From NCBI GenBank assembly GCA_016713645.1, contig JADJOU010000010.1:66802-130801 (forward strand): a stretch of 64,000 nucleotides of DNA. Reading direction: 5' to 3'. Made by a program: the position numbers and the translations under genes. This document shows positions 56,809 through 64,000 of this stretch, piece after piece; the stretch's first letter is position 1; every line of letters starts with the position of its first letter. Under the pieces are notes generated by a model. That model was not told where the DNA came from and ran no database searches. It saw only the letters and a program-made list of their open reading frames with translations. The stretch comes from Bacteroidota bacterium (GTDB lineage: Bacteria; Bacteroidota; Bacteroidia; Chitinophagales; JADJOU01).

Positions 56809-59800
56809 ACGGTGATTTGAAACTGTTGTTGACAATATTGATATTGTTATTTGTGCCAGAAGAATTCACATATAAATTATACGAAATTGAAGACACAACA
56901 TTGAAACTATTGTTGAAGAAATTGATATAATTAGAATTCGACACAAAGCAATTGTAATTACCCGAACTTGTGCTGATGAAGTTATTATAGACCATAAGTG
57001 GTGTTGTTTCTCCATTAATATTAACATTTTGGAGATAGATACCGTATTGGAAGTAACTATTAGCAATAACTTTATTATATGCAATAACTCCACCATTGCT
57101 ATTATTCGACAAATAAATTCCTTGGTTTATACAACAAGAATTCATAAGAATACTGTTGTATTTTATGGTTGGATTACTGCAGTAGTTTAATACAATCCCA
57201 TACCATGAACCGCTTGGACTAGTTGTTACATTATTAGAATCAATAACCAAATTTGTAGTATACTGAGAAAGGTTATTTATTCCAATGAGATAAACAGCAT
57301 TCGAAACACTGGAGATGGTATTCTTTCTAATAGTCAATCTAGGAGTAAATCCAGAGACATAGACCCCAGAAGCATTTGTTGTAAATGCTTGCTGAGTTGC
57401 ACTGATTATATTGCCATAGATGGTGACATTTTTACAACTATCTCCTGACGCTATAATCTGCACCGCGTAGTAGGATTATTTCCTGCCGCGATTTTCATAT
57501 TTCGAATGATGATATTATCCCCATTGAATATTTTCAAAGTAAATGCAGTTCCAGTATTGTTTTGAAGTGTAACTGAAGATGGTATACCAGATTCAGATTG
57601 GAATGTAACCGTATTGGTATCATTAGAACCATAGATGGAATTGATTTGAATCGCTTCATTATATGTACCTGCTCTCACATTGAAAATCACTTTTCCTGAG
57701 ACTCCACCACAATTTAGTGCAGCAACAGCAGCATTGAAATTAGCATAATCAGGACTTGCTCCACCAATCGTATACGTTCCATTAAGTGAGGTACAATAAG
57801 TTGTCTTGATGGTATCATTTCCAAAATAAGTGTCGGTATTGCCATTTGGCTGAGATGTAAATGCTGTGAAATTATTTGTACCCGTGCTCATCATCACCCC
57901 TGTAAATGTTACGGTCATTGTATCGCAAGGAGCAATCGAAGATGGAATAGAAATTGTCACAGGTGAACCACCATTCAATATATAGGATACATTGCCGGTG
58001 TTCACTGTATTTGAACCTTGGTTCTTAATTCTTACAGTAATATTAACCGGTCCCGCACTTACAGAATTAGTGATAGGAGAAACAATGGCAACCATGGCTA
58101 AATTATCAACACTTGCCACAATTTCATCTGCGCCAATATCAGGCAAAGAACCTCTAGCATTTCCATCGAAATCAACAGTTAAGCCCAAATTTGCGCCGTT
58201 ATTGCAACCATCCGTGATATGCAAATCTGTGCTACTCACAAATAAAGGATCCTCGTTGATTGAATTTGCACCACCACCTGTCGGATAAGCTGCTTTGTAA
58301 TTTGCAGTAGTATAATTGACCGCTGCAATTTGCAATAAATTAGTAGAAGAAGCGTTGAGATAGTTGTTATAATTCAGCGTGCTTATCGCTCCTGATGGAT
58401 TTACGTAAAGTGGGAATGAATTATTCGAAGAAGCATTCGAAACCGTTAAAATATTGTTTTGGACATTAATACCCGTTCCAAAGTTTATATATACACAAGC
58501 CGACAATGAAGATGCGGCAATATCGAAATTAATAGAATTGTGGTATATATTCCAATTGCTTGAACTTTGCAATTGTATTCCTTGCGCACCAGAAGAGTAC
58601 TTGAATCCAACCATCATATTATTATACAATTGACTTTGAACAGAACTACTTCCAGAACTTGTGCTGATTAGAGCACCCGTCTGTCCGACATTGACAAATT
58701 TATTGCCATTGATCTCATGGAAGTTCAAGCCCGTAAGATTGTTGTTCGGCATATACACTCCTATAGATGAAGTTATATACGTTCCAAAATTGATGGTATT
58801 ATTATTGAATTTGATTACATGGTTATTTTGGAAGAAACAACCATATTGATAGGCATTATTAATCGTGTTATAGAAAAACTTAAAGGTATTGCTACCTCCG
58901 CCCGACGCAGCAGTAAATATTCCATAATAAGCGCCATTGAGATTGATCGCATTGCTATCCAATAAATGGTTATTGCCTATAGATGTTACTGTACCCACAT
59001 TCGTTTTATTTCCATTGATTACAACCCCTGTGAAGTTAGAACTTCCAATGCTATTTCCTGTTAAATTAATTGTACAGTTGTTGATTCTATTGTTGGAACC
59101 ATTAAAGAAATGAGCAACCCAAGCACCAGAAGAGCTAGTACTTTGTATGGTCAAGTTTCTGAAAGTTACATAATTACAAGCATCAAAACGAACAACATGC
59201 CAGTTAGGAGCCGCAGAAGGAGAGAATGAAATTATTCTTGTCGCTTTATTGCCATTTCCGCCATCAAAGGTGATGGTATTCAAAGCATTTGCACCCGGAA
59301 TATTCGGCACATTTACCTGCTCTGTATATGTTGCCGCGGCAACAAATTAATTGGTCCGCCAATACCACATACTTGCATAGCCGCTATTGCCGCTCCGAAA
59401 GTAGTATAATTTGAAGGGCCCGATCCCGCTGGGTCAATGGTATAATTTCCGGCCATACCCAAACAACCACCTGAATACAAGGTATCATTCGAGACATTTA
59501 CATCCGTTGCGCCATTCGGTCCGTCTGTATAGGCTTTCATGGTGAATCCACCCGCAAAATTGTATTGTTGTGCTCCTGTAAATACGACCGTATCTGTCGC
59601 ACAAGTCGCCAAACTTCCCGTCCATGCCTTTGTCGCAATAGTTCCATTGATATTATAAGATACATTGGCAGAAGTGACAGTATTTGAACCGAAGTTTCTG
59701 ATAACCACTTTCACATCTTGCAATCCTGGAGAAGCTACACCACCAAAAGGATAGAGTATCAAACTCGCTCCAATATCATTTGCTCCTGGGTGATGGTCTG

Positions 59801-62800
59801 CTCCTGCATCTGTTAAACCACATCTGCTGAAATTGTCGATATCATCTGTAACAAAAGGACTCACAGGTACTGCTCTCAAATTCGTACCACTATTAATATG
59901 CAAATTACTCGCAGAGAAAAAGTTTGGATTAGCCACCACAGATGCTGGATCGTAAGTAGCCCCCATCGCTGTTTTCCAAGCTGTAAATGTAGCATGATTG
60001 CCACCACCTAAATTTCCAAAGTTCGATGCACCTGTTCCTTGGAAATAAACATTTGAATCAATTTTCATATTACTAGGATTGTTTACATCAGAATAAATAC
60101 ACAATCCTGCTGTAGATCCATTTCCTGTATTTGAAACAATATTGAATTTGAAATCTGTAAATGGTGAATAACAACATCCATAGTACAAATAAACAGCCTG
60201 ATTGTTTGTAGATCCAGAAGTTACATTCACCGTATTGTGGTAGATTTTACACATGGTATAATTCGTATACAATCCAACTGCTGGATTAACTGTTCCAGAA
60301 CCAATCTTGATCATATTGTTTGTTACAAATGAATTATTTCCAATAAAATAATAAGTATAAATTCCATAACCAAGTGCAATATTGATATTGTTTTTAGAGA
60401 TAAATGCATTGCCTGAATTCGTTACCCCTGCACCATAGAAGTTTATACCATAGTAGGTATTATTTGTGTTGGTAGTAATTGTATTACCAGAAATGTTTGC
60501 ATTAAAATGGAATTGAATATTGATTCCTGTATAACTTTGATTGGTAAAGGTATTATTGGTAATAACGGTATTATAGCTATAGTAACTTGAATAAGAGCCA
60601 TAGTAATAGAAACCATAAGATCCATTATTAAACACACACTGATTAAATGTATTATTGTCATCCCCTTGACCAGCATTTACAGCGTTGGTATTATTGGCGT
60701 AGATAATTGAATAATTGGTAGAATTTGAGGTAGTAATTGCTCCGTTAAACACGACGTTTTGGAAGGTGTTGAATCTCGAATTATTTACTTGCCAGATGAT
60801 GTATGAACCAACTCCTGTATTGGTATTGGTCATCGTCATGTTTTGGAATTTTGTATAATCAGTACCATTCATATACACCACATAATTATTGGCTGCTAAA
60901 CTTGCTGTATTGAATTGTAAAATAACAGATGAAGCAACTCCGCTGGCTGATTGGATAGTTACATTGTTCGCAGCCGATATACCAGGAAACTGTTTCAATT
61001 CAAATTGCTCCGTATAAGTTCCAGCAGCAACATTTACAGTAACTGGCCCAGTAACTCCACAATTATTCAATCTCGCAGCCATCGAGCTAAAATTGACAAA
61101 ATTGGTAGTACTAGCAGGCAATCCTGGATCTAAAGTATATACGCCAGCTAGCGGTTGACAAACCACATTATTGACAAAAGTATCATTCAATACAAATCCA
61201 TCTGGCAATCCATTTGGTGCATCTGTCCAAGCGATGATGGTATCAAAACTTCCAGTAAAATTGTATTGATTTGCACCTGTAAATGTGACATTCGCCGTTG
61301 CATTCGTAGCAATAGAACCCGTCCATGCAACTGTTTTAATCGATCCATTTACACCTACTTTATAGCGCACATTGGCAGCAGTGATGGTTGCTGACCCGAA
61401 ATTTCTAATTTGCACTACTACATTTTGAAGTCCAACAGTAATTGGTGCCACTGGTGTTATAACCGAAATAGCTCCAATATTCTCTGCAGGAACATTATAC
61501 TCATCTGCACCGATATCTACGGTAGATGAAGGTGAGAGAGGTCTTGTATCCCCATCGATATCAGTTGTCACTGTAGCGATGTTCACTCCGACGTTGCTCA
61601 AATTATTAGACAAACTGTGTAGATCTGTCGCATCATTGATGTATTGCGGTGGCAACCAAATACAATTTACGTTGTTAAAGGCAACGCAAGAAGAACCACT
61701 ACCCAACCAAGAATTAGTAGAATATCCACTACATGAGAAAAGAGCTGTGGTAGATGCAGTGTTCGACCCATAAATATTGTTATTGGAGAATACCGTGAAT
61801 GGATTGTTCGGCGTGAAATAGAAATAGGCCACATAATTCGTATTATTGGTAGCAGTAATTGAATTATTTCTAAAATCCAATCCCCCAAATGTACCTGGAG
61901 AAGTATATTGCATAAAGAATGCATATCCACTTCCTAAATTCACCACATTGATGGTATTATGCCAAAAGTCAACATTTCTCATTTGAGCATTGATATAAAC
62001 ACCATACGGAGAAGTATTGTTGAAAATTCCTCCAATCATATTATTTGAAATTTCAGATCTAGTTGTTCCAGACCCCAATTGATAATTGACATTTTGTAAA
62101 TACATTCCATATTGTCCAGTGCGATTAATTCTATTTTTCTTCATTTCAAAAACGCTCAATATAAGATGCACTTATTCCTGCTGCGCCAGTGCTTGTAGAC
62201 AACATATTATCTACATTGTTTCCGTTGATTTTTATCAAATCTTGATAATAAACATAAATACCATTTAGCGCTTGTCCACTCAATCTATTATTGATGATTT
62301 GATTATTCGTGTTGAAAGTTGTCGTATTAATTCCCATTGCAACAATGCCATAATATCCACCATTGATCGTATTATTATCAATGATATTTTTATTTCCATT
62401 ATTACCGGCTGAAGTAACATTTGAAGTGTTGGTGCTGATTGCAATACCGGCAGAATTGCTAAAGCTTGTGCTTGCCAATGAAATATTGATATTGGAATTC
62501 TTCACAAAATTACTATCAGATGCCGTAACTAAATGAACACCTACCCCCAATGAAGTACCCGTATTATTAATTGTCAAACTATCCAATATAATATGCTTCG
62601 CAGATTGCAATCTTATCGTATGTTGTAGATTAGAAATTGAAGGATTGAAAGTAATCACTTCTCTAGTTGTATTTCCAGTCAATCGCAAAGTATTGGTTGC
62701 ACTAGAACCAGGGATGACACCACTAAACAATACCTGTTCATTATAAGGTCCAGACGCCGCATCGATTCTCAATACGACTGGTCCAGCCATTCCATGAATA

Positions 62801-64000
62801 GACCGCATTGACAGCACCTTGAACTGAAGTAAAATTGCTCTGACTCTGCGGTAAGTTTTTATTGATGGTAAATGTTCCACTAAATGGTGTACAGAAACTC
62901 GTTGTAAATGTATCGTTGACATTGTTCAAGTCAGACAATGTATTTACAGCACCCGTAAATGCTCTAAACAAATTATTGCCTCCAGTAGTAAATGTATATG
63001 GCGCAGTAAAGGTCAATTGAAGCGTATCGCAAGGTGCAATGTTCAATCCTGTAAATGATTGTGAAGTCACAGCGCCATTCACACTATAATTCGCATCTAA
63101 ACTCGTGATATTAGAACTACCATTATTCAATACGGTGATTTTGATTGAATAAGGAGAACCCAATGCAACAACAGATGTAGCAGGTGTTCGGACTGCAATA
63201 ACTGCAGCATCTCTAGCACTAGCATTGAATTCATCTGCACCCATATCTGGCGTAGCTGTTCTCGCTGTATTATCGATATCGTCTGCCAGTGCGTGTGTTA
63301 ACATTGGCTCAGCATCTGCGATACAAGAGGTGTGGTCGTATGCCGATATCTGTTGGCGATACAAATGTGACTTCCTTATTCAAACCGCCTATTTCAAAAC
63401 TAGGAATACCAACTGTTGCAGCGGCTTTCCAAGTTGCATAAGTCGAATAGAGCCCACCATTGTAATATCCAAAATTTGTATGTCTGGTGAAGAAATCATT
63501 GTTTGTATAAACGATGGTTGATCCATTATATAAAAATGCAGCATAACCTGAACCTGTGGCTGTGCCATTCCCTGTATTTTGGAAAATGTTATTTTTAACA
63601 TTGAGGTTTGAAAGTCCATTTCCAAGGTATAAAGCGTATGAACCGCCATTGGCAGTATTGTTCATGCTAATTGTATTGTGCATGATGTCCACATAATTCG
63701 AACTATTGACCATATACAATCCATAGGCAGTTGATGTTGTTCCGCTAACTTGGATCATATTATTCGCAATCAAACCGCGCAAAGGATTAGATTTATTCAT
63801 TGAAGAAAGACAATTGAATTCCGTAGAAACTAAGAGGACGATCCCTGAAGTAGATGTATAAATGATCTTGTTCTTCGTCAAAACAGGCGCCCTTTGAGAC
63901 CAGTACATATAAATTCCAGAATAACCACCAGCAGGTGTATTTGAAGTAATCACATTGCCAGTAATCGTCATTGAATCATGGTATTGCGTTTGAATCCCGT
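55312..64000 (-). CDS. Second giant T9SS beta-helix protein, N-terminus outside window (frameshifted)
   Basis: The frame stays open to the right edge, so at least 2,890 residues are present. Module headers in order are FCTPFSGTFTINKNLPQSQ, CQPLAGVYTLDPGLPAS, CLGMAGNYTIDPAGSG and CTSLNGTYTIGGASPDYAN, then the same sorting domain as the neighbour. The partial module at the right edge (VLTKNKIIYTSTSG, GLIANNMIQVSG) matches module 6 of the first protein, so the order is the same as its modules 6 to 10. Six breaks lie near 63340, 62800, 62160, 59312 (a lost T), 57460 and 56497 (an extra C). Secretion through T9SS is well supported; the ligand is unknown. Confidence 0.85.

Overview
The window comes from an AT-rich member of the Bacteroidota, probably of the Chitinophagia, Saprospiria or Sphingobacteriia type. 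The evidence is Bacteroidota-style genes (TamL-type outer-membrane lipoprotein, DUF4105 protein, deoxyhypusine-synthase-like protein, S4 Hsp15-like protein), TAnnTTTG promoter boxes, and very large secreted proteins ending in type IX secretion (T9SS) C-terminal sorting domains. No rRNA, tRNA or CRISPR array was seen.

Layout. Positions 1-12,135 hold housekeeping genes on both strands: a conserved hypothetical cut by the left edge, an EGF-like lipoprotein, clpB, a DUF4105 membrane protein, a THUMP-type RNA methyltransferase, slyD, an S4 RNA-binding protein, a MenE-like acyl-CoA ligase, a TrmH/SpoU RNA methyltransferase, tamL and an OmpR-type response regulator. Positions 12,236-13,600 are a REP/RAYT locus: a Y1 (HUH) REP-associated transposase with palindromic repeats in opposite orientation on its two sides, including a tandem array of about 80-bp units and a remnant of a second transposase 3' end. 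Positions 13,733-16,027 hold a peptide/proton symporter and a HigBA-like toxin-antitoxin pair. Positions 16,103-24,000 are eight genes on the minus strand: O-methyltransferase-like protein, yigZ, sufC, sufD, nadC, deoxyhypusine-synthase-like protein, sirtuin, CCA-adding-type nucleotidyltransferase.

The remaining 40 kb (24,076-64,000) is almost entirely three consecutive minus-strand genes for giant T9SS cargo. The first (about 3,880 aa) has 43 tandem 79-residue Ig/PKD-like repeats, within which a ten-repeat block is duplicated at a 2,370-bp period. The second (about 6,200 aa) has a GEVED-like N-terminus, ten parallel beta-helix plus CARDB-like modules and a sorting domain. The third, cut by the right edge, is a paralogue with the same module order. 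The last 1.4 kb of the two beta-helix genes, with their terminators, are nearly identical, including about 319 bp with no difference seen.

Caution on sequence quality: about 40 frameshifts break otherwise full-length, conserved genes (clpB, sufC, sufD, tamL, slyD, the response regulator, all three giant genes). Many lie in or beside homopolymers, which points to uncorrected long-read indels rather than wholesale gene decay. I therefore give each broken gene as one feature spanning its fragments and describe the breaks.

No wholly new system can be claimed from the sequence alone. The best candidates for a second look are the RAYT/REP array and the concerted evolution of the giant surface-protein genes.
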